The notes under the pieces were generated by a model, which was not told the DNA's origin, searched no databases, and worked only from the letters and a program-made list of their open reading frames with translations. Below are positions 1-12,500 of a stretch of 64,000 nucleotides of DNA, piece after piece. The stretch's first letter is position 1. Every line of letters starts with the position of its first letter. Source of the DNA: Sinonovacula constricta. Taxonomy: Eukaryota; Mollusca; Bivalvia; Cardiida; Solecurtidae. Location: the NCBI GenBank assembly GCA_007844125.1, contig CM017559.1, forward strand, positions 69,456,546 to 69,520,545, read 5' to 3'. A program made the translations under genes and the position numbers.

Positions 1-737
1 GAATCATTAAGCGAGTAATTCAGAATATTTGTCTGCTCTGTTACTCCGCACCCTTCAAAGTTTAAAATGCAGAACTCTCCGGGTCTTACAATGTTTGTCA
101 CGTCGATAGTCCCGAGAGTGTTATTCCGCAAGTCAACGGTACCAATGTTACCAGTCGGTATCCTTAGTGTGTTGGGATCCATGGCAACGATCTGATTAAA
201 TGACAATGTTAGAACCCTTAGGTGCGGCATGTTGCTGAACGTTGTATTACTCAAATGTGTTATCTTGTTATAGTCCAACTTCAGCGTATCCAGGCGAGAT
301 AAGCAGGAAATAATGCTCACATTCACTATTTTATTGTTGGCGAGGTTTACGTGAACTAGCGTTTTGGAAAAGTCGCATGTATTTTGGGGAAGGTTTTGCA
401 GTTTTCCATCCTTGTGAATAAGTTCGTGTACAGATGCGTTGCTCGTTGGGTCCAAAACTATCTCAGAATTACCAAAAATGTCCATATACTCTAGAAAGAC
501 CGGGCCGATGGTGTTGTTGCAGGCAATGTTGGGGCTCTGGAGACTCCAACAGGGTGCGCCATGACAGCTGCAGCACTCCGACTGATACCCGACATCTTTA
601 CAGCTTATTGGGCAGTAAACAATCTCTTCAGTTGTTCCGACAAGCTTCCATTCAAAATAGCTTGAATTATCCTGACCAAACGTAAACGCCATGAACATGC
701 TAACGATTGTGATGCCGAATGTAGTATAACACGTCAT
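1..737 (-). CDS. Leucine-rich-repeat receptor-like protein, N-terminal part (runs off the window)
   Basis: An uninterrupted minus-strand reading frame runs from an ATG at 737-735 through the window edge (245 codons plus 2 nt, no stop). It has an N-terminal hydrophobic stretch (about residues 5-21) that fits a signal peptide. A cysteine-rich N-cap follows (C42, C46, C55, C56, C58, C63, C73). At least four leucine-rich repeats come next: about residues 126-137 (HVNLANNKI), 149-159 (LKLDYNKI), 173-183 (LTLSFNQI) and 198-208 (VDLRNNTL). N-glycosylation sequons are frequent. Such ectodomains occur in Toll-like receptors, connectin/chaoptin-type adhesion proteins and other LRR proteins; the part that would decide (transmembrane, TIR or LRRCT) lies outside the window. 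The ATG is preferred because it begins the signal peptide. A TATA-like stretch lies about 40-60 bases upstream on the minus strand. LRR family call sure, exact product unknown. Confidence 0.82.
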   Translation of the reverse strand, partial: MTCYTTFGITIVSMFMAFTFGQDNSSYFEWKLVGTTEEIVYCPISCKDVGYQSECCSCHGAPCWSLQSPNIACNNTIGPVFLEYMDIFGNSEIVLDPTSNASVHELIHKDGKLQNLPQNTCDFSKTLVHVNLANNKIVNVSIISCLSRLDTLKLDYNKITHLSNTTFSNMPHLRVLTLSFNQIVAMDPNTLRIPTGNIGTVDLRNNTLGTIDVTNIVRPGEFCILNFEGCGVTEQTNILNYSLND

Positions 738-1624
738 TTTTGCTTGATAGCGTATGGCACATAAGCATTAATTCCAGTATAAAATTTTGTTATATTGTGC
801 CATATAAATGATATATTTACTATTATATATTATTGTAAGTCCAGTTCCGCAATGTTCACTCACTTGATAAAACAACCAGTTCCTTAATCAGGTCTATGTT
901 GGACCTGAAAAGAACATGCCGTTTAAAATCCCAGGCATCGAATGGCAACGACATTGGTCTACTACAACAAACAACCCTTTTGCTATTAAATTGAACCAAA
1001 GGCTCGAATAGATTTAAATTGATCGCTTGTCAAAATCATTGTTTGTGGGACAATGTGTTAGTGAGAATCAGCATAACGCAGGTAAAGTGTCAATGAAATC
1101 GTTGTGATTGGCTAATTTCATGCTAATACCCAATGTGTAATATCTATTTTTAGATTTCGCTGAAAGGTGAATTAAGGTATGAAATGTTATACGGGTGGTA
1201 GTTGTAGCTTCAATCTTTATAGTTCATACTCGATGAATTGGCCTGGTTAGAATAGAGTAGCGTCAATAAGCAAAATACTGACATATTACGCTATAAAACG
1301 AGTTTTCCATTCTGAATGATGAAAATGTAAGAAGTTTTATATAAAATATAAAAAATGTATTTCATTTTGTTGTTGTTGTTACTTAGTGGTGCGTTAATAA
1401 AGCATTAAAAGTGATGTCTTTCTCAAAGTAGGTCGAAAGTTAGGTTAAACAACTACACCGAACGTGGAACGCGGTAAGATATACATATATTTAAGTTAAA
1501 TTGCCAAACGCACTGCTTGCATGTCGTCTTTTCAAAGTAGGAATATGTCTAGCTGTTACGTAGAATGTGTATATGTCAAACGTCACCGTAACATATATAG
1601 ACAAATTGTTGAACCAATTTCCTT

Positions 1625-1666
1625 TGTGTCGAGATTGACTGGTATTGTGTCGAGATTGACTGGTAT
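1625..1666. repeat. 21-bp unit, two tandem copies
   Basis: The unit starting TGTGTCGAGATTGACTGG is repeated exactly twice, head to tail. It makes spurious short open frames on both strands. Confidence 0.9.
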
Positions 1667-2194
1667 ATGTGTACATATATGTAAAAACTGTATTGATACT
1701 TAAAATTTACACGTCCATAGTTTAACTATTTGTTCCTTGGGTAGAAGTGTTATGTAAGTACAAACTGTAGACTCCATATTACAAGAGCGCCGATTGTGAG
1801 GGTCCCGCCGGGTTGTTAGCCTCCATTTGAAGATAGACATGGTCTTTTCTTAGTAATGTTGCTATGTTTTAAATATATATCAAAGCTTAGGAGACATCGC
1901 GATATCAAACGAAAGCTGAAACCATTTGAACGAACATTTATATTTTTATTCTATATTATATAAATTTATATTTGTATTAATATTTTTATAAATAATAACT
2001 GTCCGATCCATATCGAAAATACACGCATAGATGTTCAAATTTTTGTTTGAGTTTTCACATAACAAATTTCCTATGGCGACACATTCTTATTTATTTAAAA
2101 TGAAAAACAAACAAACACACCTTTTAGTCCTAATAGACAGCCCTTTGTTCGCAAGATATGCGTATGGTGAAATTTTTCGCTATATGATCTGCGA

Positions 2195-2360
2195 CAGTCC
2201 GCTCCAAGGCTGAAATGGTATAGTTTGCTCTATTTTGTGTTATGTCTCGTCAAAACTTTGTTGTAAATTGTACAACTGACTGGCATGTTAATACTGTTGT
2301 CCTGTGACTTTTCAAATCTGGCTATATATTGCAGTACTCATGGGACTTTATCATATTTTT
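2195..2360 (+). repeat. Dispersed repeat family A, diverged copy
   Basis: Shares the family A segments 'tttgctct', 'gtgttatgtctcgtc', 'tgtcctgtg.cttttcaaa' and the end 'ctcatgggactttatcat' in the same order as copies at 38, 53 and 54.8 kb. It combines features of both tail types of the family. Confidence 0.5.
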
Positions 2361-3059
2361 AAATAAAATTTTGCCAATTACTGTCAAAGAATGGCCTCTC
2401 ATTTCTCGGGTAACTTATAACAAACACTAAGTCTGCTCGTCAATCAATCATACTCAATCCCTCTGTTTGCAGGCACGTATAATTAGCACAAAGCTAATGT
2501 CTAATTATTTTAATTATTTGTCACCGGCTAGGTTTAAACCCGGAAGTTTAGAGAAAGTTGATAATTACTTCCAGTTATTATTTTTGTCCTTAATTTTTCC
2601 ATGGGCGAAGACGACTATGAGATCATGTTACTTAAAAGGCTTGAACATTGTTAAGTCCGAACCATTGTTTTTATCTCATCCAACCAGATTATGTTGTTAA
2701 CTGAAAAGATCCGCGAAATACTTTTTCCTGGTGCATTGAAACTATGTGAAGAGCCCAACATTACGACCCATTTCAAAAAATATATTTCTTATCTAAGTCA
2801 CGCTACATAGTTAGTTACATTTAAACAAAGCAAACCACTTGCCCACTTTCTTTTATCACCCAGGTAAAAAGCTGTGACTTTGATATCTATTTTTAGCTGC
2901 ACTTACCTTGCTTATTTTTAAATAAACATTTAAAGGATATATTTCACGCTTTGTACTGTCTAACAATTGAGGTAATGTTATAAACAATCTTGACTTAATC
3001 TAAAGAGGACGTTTACATGTATGGAGGTATTATTTACTAATACCTCACATTATTATGTT

Positions 3060-3260
3060 GTTATATGTCTTAGATACGGACAAACTGTCAACACATGGCA
3101 TTAAAGCCATAATTTGGGCAGTCACTGTTGGAATTCTGTTCCTTCATCTCTCCAGTCGTGCCCTATATAGCTGATACAAGCAGTCTCCAAATATGCCTTT
3201 TGCAGATCAATACTCGGCTTCTTATAACATAACGTTTGGATCTCATTACCTATAACCGCT
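3060..3260 (+). repeat. Retroelement 3' untranslated region fragment
   Basis: The stretch 'attaaagccataa..tggRcagtca.tgttggaatt.tgt' followed by a gap and 'gtgccct.t.tag.tgatacaag' matches, in the same order and orientation, the bases following the reverse-transcriptase remnant at 47043-47560. This suggests a second copy of that element's 3' end without its coding part. Confidence 0.5.
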
Positions 3261-3464
3261 TCGCAATACTACATTTTATTTTGTTGGATTGTTTCGAAAG
3301 TTCGATCATTTCCTCCGTGTGTGTGTGCGTGTGTTTATATATTCATTTATTGTTTAAATTGCTTATGTAATTTTGACATACGACGTAATTGCATTTGTAT
3401 TGCTTCTAAGTCTGGACCAATATGCATTGTTACCTCCGCATGTACCAAGTAAGTATAAATTCAA

Positions 3465-3646
3465 AAGGGGTTTTCACGGTAGAGCGCCAACTTGTTACTC
3501 TTCTGTGTTCGAGCCTGAGTTGGGACAAAGAACGTTAAATGGCTAGACCTTCTTGTTGACCTTCTTCCCAGACTTTTGTCTGGGGACTTCCTTCAACAAG
3601 AAAGCTGGACTATAATGACCATAATTATCGCTGCGATGTATTAAAA
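3465..3646 (+). repeat. SINE-like repeat family B copy
   Basis: Carries the tail 'tttgtctgggg...gctggactataatgaccataat...cgctgcgatgtatt' that is also present at about 39240-39333 and 59338-59410. The upstream part contains 'gtgttcgagcctgagt', possibly a decayed Pol III B box. This fits a tRNA-derived SINE with a conserved 3' domain; the family name cannot be set from the sequence alone. Confidence 0.5.
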
Positions 3647-4180
3647 ACAACAGTCTAATACTATCAATATTTTACCTCTATAAACAAGGAAGCATTCTGT
3701 CTTGATAAAATAAAAGATATATCACGGCATAAACTGGGACTATTTTACTGCAGTAGAATTGCTCCCCCTTTACTTTCCCTATACTTTCCCTACCCATTTT
3801 CGTTTTGCTGACCAAGCTGACTTGTGTGATACGTTGTTCTTTTCGTTCATATGACCTTCACCCGAAACTTTACCCTATCTAGGAAAGTAACGGTTTTGTT
3901 ATTTATTTAAATACTTAAATTTTACGTTAATGAGAACATAAGTCTTAAAAAAAGAAATAAATTAATTATGCAATTTCGTCGGTTGATAATATTCTTTTAG
4001 AAAAAAAATTAACTAGGAAGTACATGGGCGTGAATTTAGGACAGGGGAAACAACCTAACAACATTTCGTAAATTGTAGTGCGCATTTGTGTCCCTTTTAA
4101 ATCAACGTTTCTTGCAGAACGTGCTAGAATGGAAATATTTCAGTTTACGTGATCTAATGCCCTATATATCACGGGTTCTC

Positions 4181-4247
4181 GTTCAGATGCGTAAATTTAA
4201 TCACTCAGGTCATCGGCCTTCATGACTTAATTAATACGCATCTGAAC
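4181..4247. repeat. 13-bp perfect inverted repeat
   Basis: GTTCAGATGCGTA at 4181-4193 is repeated as its reverse complement at 4235-4247, with a 41-nt loop. No gene is attached to it. It could be a small mobile-element end or chance. Confidence 0.6.
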
Positions 4248-7200
4248 TCATATATACAATCTAAAAGCAACGACTTTTTTGGTTAAAAAGAGAAAACTGG
4301 ACCAAACTGCTGGATACCACCTTTAAAAGTCCAGACAATCTTTTGCTAAGAACAAATTACCAAGGAAACCTTTATTATTCGAAAATACTAAGGACATCTG
4401 CAAAAATAATTAATTTCTGGACAAATATTGTCTTAACGTGTTGATACTTATTTATTTGCTCTTCTCATTTATAAAAGTCAATTTGGCGACATCAGTGTTT
4501 TGTGATCCTTGTTTCAAAGCCCGTGGTCAGTTAGGAATACATTCAAATGTCGCAAACACATTGTCATGCTTTTGTAATATGATGTAATCAGGCATGAAAA
4601 CGACTTTCCTTCCTTTCACTTATATTAATCTACACATAATAGCGATATTTTTGTCCAAATTGCATGAGAATGGTTTAATTACAGTCCCTACACCTTAATT
4701 GTGCTTAATTGTCTTTAAGCATTTAGTTCTAAATTTATCACATCATTGTAGCGAATTCATGTCTCGTTCAAATTAATTATAGTATATAATATTATAGTAT
4801 ATATTAACAAAGGGAGACAACTTAATCTAGATTAAATATGTAAGACATTGCATGTCATGACTAATGAAACATTTAATTGGATACTGTTTAGAAACTGGCC
4901 AGACCACATTTGTAGATTTGGATCGGACAAAATTTACGATCTATTATAAATATCATTTGATTTATCAATTTCTAAACAATATATATGTTGTCACTATAAA
5001 GTCAACTACCATGTTGGCCTACATATAATTGTACATGTCATTTTTAATTATGTTGATTGTTTTTAAAACGTATTTTAAACATTTATGCTATAGATTTTTA
5101 TCAAAGTGGATACTTATCACCAATTATTAAACAGGTAAGAGAATAATTGACTTACGATATATTTAAACACCAAAGTAACTAGAACGCCAGCAAAACGTTC
5201 TTAGGAATACCTCGTGGTAAGTGTTACTTGTTGTAGTTAGTTAGTAATGGGATAAAATGTTTTATTTAAACTAACAATTAACCTATTAACAATACCATTA
5301 AGAAACACAATTTGCCTTGGCGCCTTGGCACGAGTTTTTTTTAATCATCCCGATTTTTAATGATGGTGATACACGTATCCAAGTCAGGCTGTTTCTCGCT
5401 TGTAATGCTAGTAAGTACTTCACGGGTTAAATAGCTCTAATAAGCGAGAACGGGCTTCGTTAACTCGTGCAGGTGCACATGTTCAGCTGAATAATTCAAT
5501 TGGAGGACATCCGATTTATCGTTCAGTCAGTATGGTAGGGTGACAATGAGGGGTTATGAAATGACCTAAAGAGACATATTTTCTAACAAGCAGCAAAGAT
5601 ATATACAAAAATGTTTTTTTCGCGCAAAATTAAAGAAAGTATTAATCTAATAAAATCATAATCGATTAATCGTTAATCGACAAAAATCGTGACGACAAAT
5701 TCTCGAATCAAATGTATAAGTTAGTGTCTACCACAATATTAATTTAGAAATCTTCCTTAAATATTGTTCCCTGTAATTTCAAAAGCAAAGTGGAGCACTA
5801 AACTCAACTTTCTGCATGAATGAATGTAGGCAGCAATATACATGTCATAGGAGAAAGCTGAGAGCATCTGGGAGTGACAATTTTCTCAATTATCATTTAA
5901 GTCGGACAGTTTCTACAGTATTTCAGTAAATGAGACGACAGAAGGTAGTTTTCTTGAGTATGTTTGTACTGTATTCATCAGCAATAATTTATATCAGAAT
6001 TATAGGAAGTGTATACTCAATAACGTACAAGTGCGTCATTAACTAAACTCAACTTTCTTATATTTTATACTTATTTTTGAATTTTTACAAAATAAAATTA
6101 AGAAAAATGGTGGACACAATGTCTGTGTTATACATATATAATAAACTAAATTAAGTTATCATGTAATCGCACCTACGTTTCCGTTGTTTTCTAACACTGA
6201 AAGTTTGTTATTATGTTTTGAGCATGTATAGGAATAAAAAGACTATGCCCTGTGTTTAAGTTTGAATTTATCACACGATTCTTCTTGTTTTCTCTTCAAG
6301 ACCCACATTAAGTATTTACTTTTATTAAGAACTTGACAGGATTCTTTACCCGTCAGCAAACTATAATATATATATTCAGTAAATAAGACGACAAAACAAA
6401 ACATCTTGAATTCTGTGTGCCTTATTCATACTTATTTTGATGTATGAATTGATTAAGTAACAAATATTTACAAAAGTTTAAGAATTTAGTTGCATGTCGC
6501 TAACCAAAACCATGTTTAAACCCCGGAAAATTGTAACTTTACTATATTGCCATCAGATAACTGTGTTTCTTTTGCATAAATAAACCATCCTCAAAAATTC
6601 TCGACCGAACATATTAACGTTCTAATCGACTAATGAATCGCTATTTTAGTTAAAATGTTAATATCGAAGTAAAACATCGGGACCGCGAGTTCGCATCTAC
6701 ATATGCAAGGATTCTCATCTATCCGGGGCCGAGATAATGAAGTTTCCCTGTACAGGTATTTAGCAGCCGATGCAAGAGCGATTGGAGCAAACAAAGCGAA
6801 ACTGAATTAAATAAAAAACATGTTACAATTAACATTTGATAAAAGTTCTTAGATGTTTTGTTACAGCAGTCGTGTGCTTAAATTATTTATGTTATTAGAA
6901 CAACGGAAAAAGAAAAACAATATCGAAGGGCGATATGATGCATTAAGCAAGTAAATTAATTCAAATAATTAATTTAACACGTAAATTAGATATTAGTCTC
7001 TAAGCCATACTGAAATAGCTATACAGGGAAGGAAAGTTCATGGCGTAATTGTGCAGTACTGTAGAATCAAAACAGTCAGGCATATTTGCCCTAAACTTTA
7101 AGGCTTTAAGCTATTGTCACAGAGAGTTCTTAATTTGAAAATACTTGCATGACGTATGTCAGTGTAAGAAATGAGAAGGAATTTTCTGAGTACATAAAGG

Positions 7201-8007
7201 TGAACATAATATAATACAAAGCAAACATAGATGTGTTTTAATGCTGGTTCTTTACACAATCACAGACAAACCAAACCAGATTTCGTTCCATAAAACACAT
7301 TTCGTGTACAGATTAAAATGAAAACGATACATATATTTAATTAAATGGTGGTAATATTAAAACACTTGTTCAATAACAATAAAACGTAATTTGAGATGTA
7401 TGCCTACAAAAAGAAGGTAAGGAAATGTCAAATAGTGAAAACCTAAATTCATGGTTGGAACAACAGAGAGATGTATGTACAAGTGTAGAAAGGAAACCAT
7501 ACGTCTTCGCAACTAGCATTCAAAACTCTACAATTATGTTTGATGCCACACCAATTTAAATATTTCATGATAACATTCAAAATCTTTATCAACTCCAATA
7601 ACAAAGTTCAAGGCGAACTACTTCTTGAAATGCTCATATTAGTCAACGACATATGGCACAATCCCACAGTAAAAAAGGTTTGACTTGTGTTTCGATTTGA
7701 CTGAATATGACACACACGATCAATTACAAAAGATAAGAAAACACATTTGCACCATATAAACATTCGAACATACAGACATTACACATTACACACTCACTCC
7801 GGAACAAAGACGCACACACATACAAACACGAGCTTAAACTGACTATACATTCATACGTATACAGACGTATATGTACACAGACGTATAGTTAAATATGATT
7901 CTAACGAACGATAATGCAGAAGTACATCTCACTACAAACTGCAATAAAAGCTACACTGACTCACACAACAAGTATACAAAACTACAACAGATGAAGATAA
8001 GGTCACT

Positions 8008-8013
8008 TTTATT
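8008..8013 (-). terminator. Possible polyadenylation signal of the receptor gene
   Basis: The minus strand reads AATAAA here, about 900 bases after the receptor stop codon. It is the clearest hexamer I noticed downstream, but a 900-base 3' untranslated region is not proven. Confidence 0.3.
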
Positions 8014-8915
8014 TCTTTCGCAGAATAGTATATAGGTTATCGCACTTCCATATTCGTTGAACAAGATTTCCACAAACTACACTTACGCCTAAGTGGGCAG
8101 CTTTGGCTGTACGCAAAAACAACATCTTGTTCATCAGCCAAATCCATCGAAACAAATCGCTTAATACTGCTAGACATTCCAGACATTAATTCCATCCCAT
8201 GTTGAGTTCATACGGGACTTCGTGGCATTTGAAAAGTGGATTAATCGCATGGAGTTTTCTGACAAAAGAGGTTGACTACTATTTTGCATTTTTTACTCCA
8301 GTTGGGGAGGCTTTTTATATAAACAATCGCGTTATGATGAAAAAAAAGGTTCCAACAGTCAACAATCTGGAAATATATTTACTCAATATTTTGTAGAGCC
8401 GAATTAGAAGACTTCTTCATGTTGTTTGACATCAAAGCTTAAATAATATGGTATGATAATAGTCAACTGTCAAACATTAAAACCCACGAAAGGTTAATCC
8501 ACGATTCAGACAGGTTTTCGATTCACTATTATTGACAAATGGTAGTCATGCATGTATAATATTTTTGGCGTTCATTCACTTTGGAAGTTTTGTACATATA
8601 CAAACGACTCCGTTCCTCAACTGACCTAACGTACTGTGATTATCCCTATTTAGTATTTACACACAAACCTATAATGGCGTGTTTGACAGCAAGTTAAAAC
8701 TAAGCTGAGTCATCTAGAACATCCATTCTGGAAGTTTCCTATTGCTCTTTATCAGCTTTAGTGAACTCATCTTCTACGGATGTATAAGTACCTTTACTTT
8801 CACATACCCACATTCCAATAGTGACCTGAATTCCAGGTTCACAAATAGTTATGACATTCCAGAGATAGTAAACACGATCACCACCTATACATGACAAGTG
8901 CTTTCAAATGTGGCT

Positions 8916-9538
8916 CTATGGCATTGTATCGTTGACGGGCAATATTGGTTCTGTATGTTTAAAGAGTGGGTATATCACCAAGAGAAACAGCGAAGCCACA
9001 AATGTTCCGATTACAAAAGACCAGAAGAAGAATCTATCAATCACTTCTGCAACTTCTTGCCACTGCTTTACTAGTCTATCAAAATGATCTCGTTCCTCTT
9101 CCTTTATTATCAGAATGTCAAGTTTCTGAAGAATCAAGGACAGATCACTCTCCTCCTCATCACGCCTTTCGTGTTGTGTTCTGCTATGGTGATTGGCACC
9201 CCCGGATTGACTCCGGTGATGGCTGTGTGAATGCACCGTGTCTCCATTATCATAGTCTATAAGACAGCCCGAGTCCCCGGATATTGTAGTACTCATGTAC
9301 CGGTAGTTAGCTCTCGGACACTCCGAATGCGGGTCGTGATACACTGTCCGAGCAATTGTGTCTTGGTCGCCGATAAACATCAACTTTATACACAACAATT
9401 TAGACATGTATTTTAGCAGTATTGCTAACCACCGAGGTACTCCAACACCCTTTTGTCCTCGGTGATTGATATTTGACGTCAGCACGGCAAGGATGACAGA
9501 TAATGACGTCATCGACATGACAGTCGTTAGGTATATAC
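8916..9538 (-). CDS. Receptor exon 7, TM3, cytoplasmic loop, TM4 and stop
   Basis: 623 nt from acceptor TTTGCAG to TAG at 8918-8916. TM3 begins [15 protein letters not shown]. The cytoplasmic loop is rich in His, Ser, Asp and Glu. The MA helix ([20 protein letters not shown]) leads into TM4 ([19 protein letters not shown]). The tail after TM4 is short, as usual. Confidence 0.93.
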
Positions 9539-12500
9539 CTGCAAACGTGTGAAATGTATGGTATATATAAGTCAATATACAAATATCATCAACATAGCCG
9601 TATTGATAAGATTATGTTGTTAATCAATAACTTTATGAGATTATAAAGACTTATTACTTTTATACTGCATTGGAATGTATGCTTTTGTATGCCGCAATTT
9701 TCACTGTATTCCTAATCATTAGAGAAACCGTCATTGTCAGTAAAACCACGAGAACATGCCAGAAGTTATGTGAAATAAAGATATTTTAACGCCTTTGCAT
9801 TTTGTCTATACAACCTTGCTACTGTATGCAGACAACACATACCTATAAGTGGAACAAAACTAGATGTCGCCGGCATGTTTTCTGCAATCAGAAGCATGAA
9901 GACTGAGAACGCCAGTAGGACGGTTAGCCCTAAAGTCACCTTCTCTCCACTGTCTGGCCGCATCCAGAATCCTGACAACGTCAACATAGAGAGCATGACG
10001 CAGGGGATGATGACGTTGTATGTGTAGTAGAGTGTGCGACGTCGAATGTGTATGGTGAATGTAACATCAGGAAAAGGCTCTGGGCAGCAAGGATAGATGA
10101 CTACGTTACGAATGGCTTTCACTTCAATAAGTTCCCATTCCCCGTTACTTACAAAGTTGGTCAGATCTACCGGATTAGCCCTCTTCAAAACATCCACCTG
10201 AAAAAGAAAAGACAAATGCAAACATGAAAATGCTTGAGAACAACAATAACTGGAAGGTATTTATTAATGACAAGATTGTTATTAAAACGCCCAACCCCTA
10301 TATTACAGACAGCTAAATCCGTTATAATATATAATATAATTTATTCTCCGTTACGACAATGTTTATCATTGACATAAGCCCAACATATGCAATAAACATT
10401 TCAGTAGCAATGGATTAAATGTGTCAGTTTTGAATATATTCTTGCATAAATTAATTTTACCTGGAACCCATCGTATGCCCAGGAGCCCATCTTGAGTTTG
10501 CAGACTTGGTCGTCAAAAGGGAAGTATGTGATGTCGATATTACATGTACTGCGCAGCTTCACGATGGGCGGCCAGAACACGTGACCGTTGGGTTCTACCA
10601 TGGCCAGTGCCTGCATGTAACCACCATTGTAGTCGTCCGCACTGGGAATAGAAATATACATATAGTCTTTTTGATAGAAAAACCTTCAGGGAGTGCGAGT
10701 TTGGAGCACTCCACATACTTGGTTTAAGCACCCCAGTCGGTCATTTTGCCAAGGTGGCAACTGCTGGTGTTTCTTTTTGTGTGTTATGTCTCGTCTATGT
10801 GTTTTTGTCCCATTTACATTTACTCTATGTGCCTTGGTCTAGAGGTTCTTTAAATATCTGTGGAAATTTTGATAGGACCTTTTCTTATTTAGCTATTGAC
10901 CAGGATATGGTAAAAGCACCTGCCTACTTTCATATATCATGATAGGTATGATAGATTTAATTAGTATTTTTAAAAGTCTCAATGTCTTGTATAAACAAGG
11001 CAAACATTTAAATCATGTTGCTATTGCTCAGAAATGACAATGTATGGTTCTAAGATCTTTTATAAAAAAAAGCACAAACGGCAATATTATACAAAATAAA
11101 AATATTCGGATAAATTTTCAGGCCAAACTGTCTTAGGGTGCTGTCAGACAGTTGGGGTAAATTAATACGTAAACATAACAAGTGCGTAATGTTCATACGG
11201 AGACTTGTTAAGTGTAATATGTATACACATTTTAAAATACCGCTTTTTGCATGATTTTCGTTATTTTCGTTATTAATTAGAAACCAGTCTCATCTAAAAT
11301 GACCACCCGTTGATACCTTATATCTGTTATCTGACTGTTCATAACTGACACATGCCAACAAGGTTGATTATCATAAAATATGAGCAAACTTCTAAACAAG
11401 AGAAGTAACACGACACAAACAGAACCATAACTACTACTCTTGTGTGGTTTATAAGTTCAATAAATGTGTCCTTATTTAATAAAGTGCTCCTTTCTAGTGT
11501 AGGATAACAACTTGTGCTTACAATAATCATCACATAATCCATTTAGTAGTTTTAAAAGGCTACCTTTGGTCATGTGTAAGTTGTGTTTGAATGACGGATA
11601 TTGGGAACCCAACTGTCAGACAGAAAAGGTCAACTGAAAAATCGCTTTATATTCCACTAACTGTATGTTTTTTCGAAGGTCGCAAATGTTTCCAAGAAAC
11701 GTGTAAAGCCTTATTCTTGTGTTCAATATTGTTCTATTAAATGTTAATTTCTGCTTCTTTTAAGCATGCAGCACGTGAACTTAAGCATGACATGTCGGTC
11801 AATCAAAACACTGCCCTGTTAGACAAAGAAGGCACCATTGTAAGAGTTGTCTAACCTGTTGTACAGGACGATATCCGGTCTCCAGATAGCTGTGCAGGGA
11901 ATCCGAAATACGCTCAGACCATTGTAGTCCACGGGGTCCCAAGTCAGCTTCTCGTCAAACCACTCCTGGAGAGAATACGTTTGCATAAAACACAGTTCTT
12001 GTCGAAATAATTATCTCATAATTGAAAATGTATACGCTTGCACTGCAATTAGTCATGCAGTCTTAAGAAAGCATAAACATGCTATAAAAAGGAATAAAGT
12101 TTGCTGTGGTTAAACAAGAAGTTGAAGTAGACGCAACTGAAATCATTCGTTATTGTTCTCCTAAAGTGCTTTTGGAGATGATTTACGTAGCAGCATCTTC
12201 AACCTTTTGTCGCCAGGAAGAGCTGCCCGTTACCGATAATCATTTATAAAGTATATTTTGTGCCTGCTTTTCTGATTATTATAACGCTAGACATGTTATT
12301 CATAATGGTCCTCTACGAGCTAGGTCCAAGAACACATGTCACCTGCTAGAGGCGTCCATCCGCTTATCCGACAGTCGCTTTTGTTAAGTGTAAATTCGGT
12401 ATTTTGAGTTGATGTCTTAATTATTGGGCCACCAACGCTGGCAAAGTTTCATAATACTAAAGATATGGAGGGATCTTCTGCAGAAATTAACAAGATACAA

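Larger units (their letters stand above)
738..8915. other. Intergenic region between the LRR gene and the receptor 3' end
   Basis: About 8.2 kb of AT-rich DNA without a supported gene. It holds a 21-bp tandem duplication (1625-1666), a copy of dispersed repeat family A (about 2195-2360), a copy of a retroelement 3' untranslated region (about 3060-3260), a SINE-like tail of family B (about 3465-3646), a 13-bp inverted repeat (4181-4247) and the 3' untranslated region of the receptor gene at the right side. Short open frames here have no recognisable domains and no coding-like composition. Confidence 0.6.
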
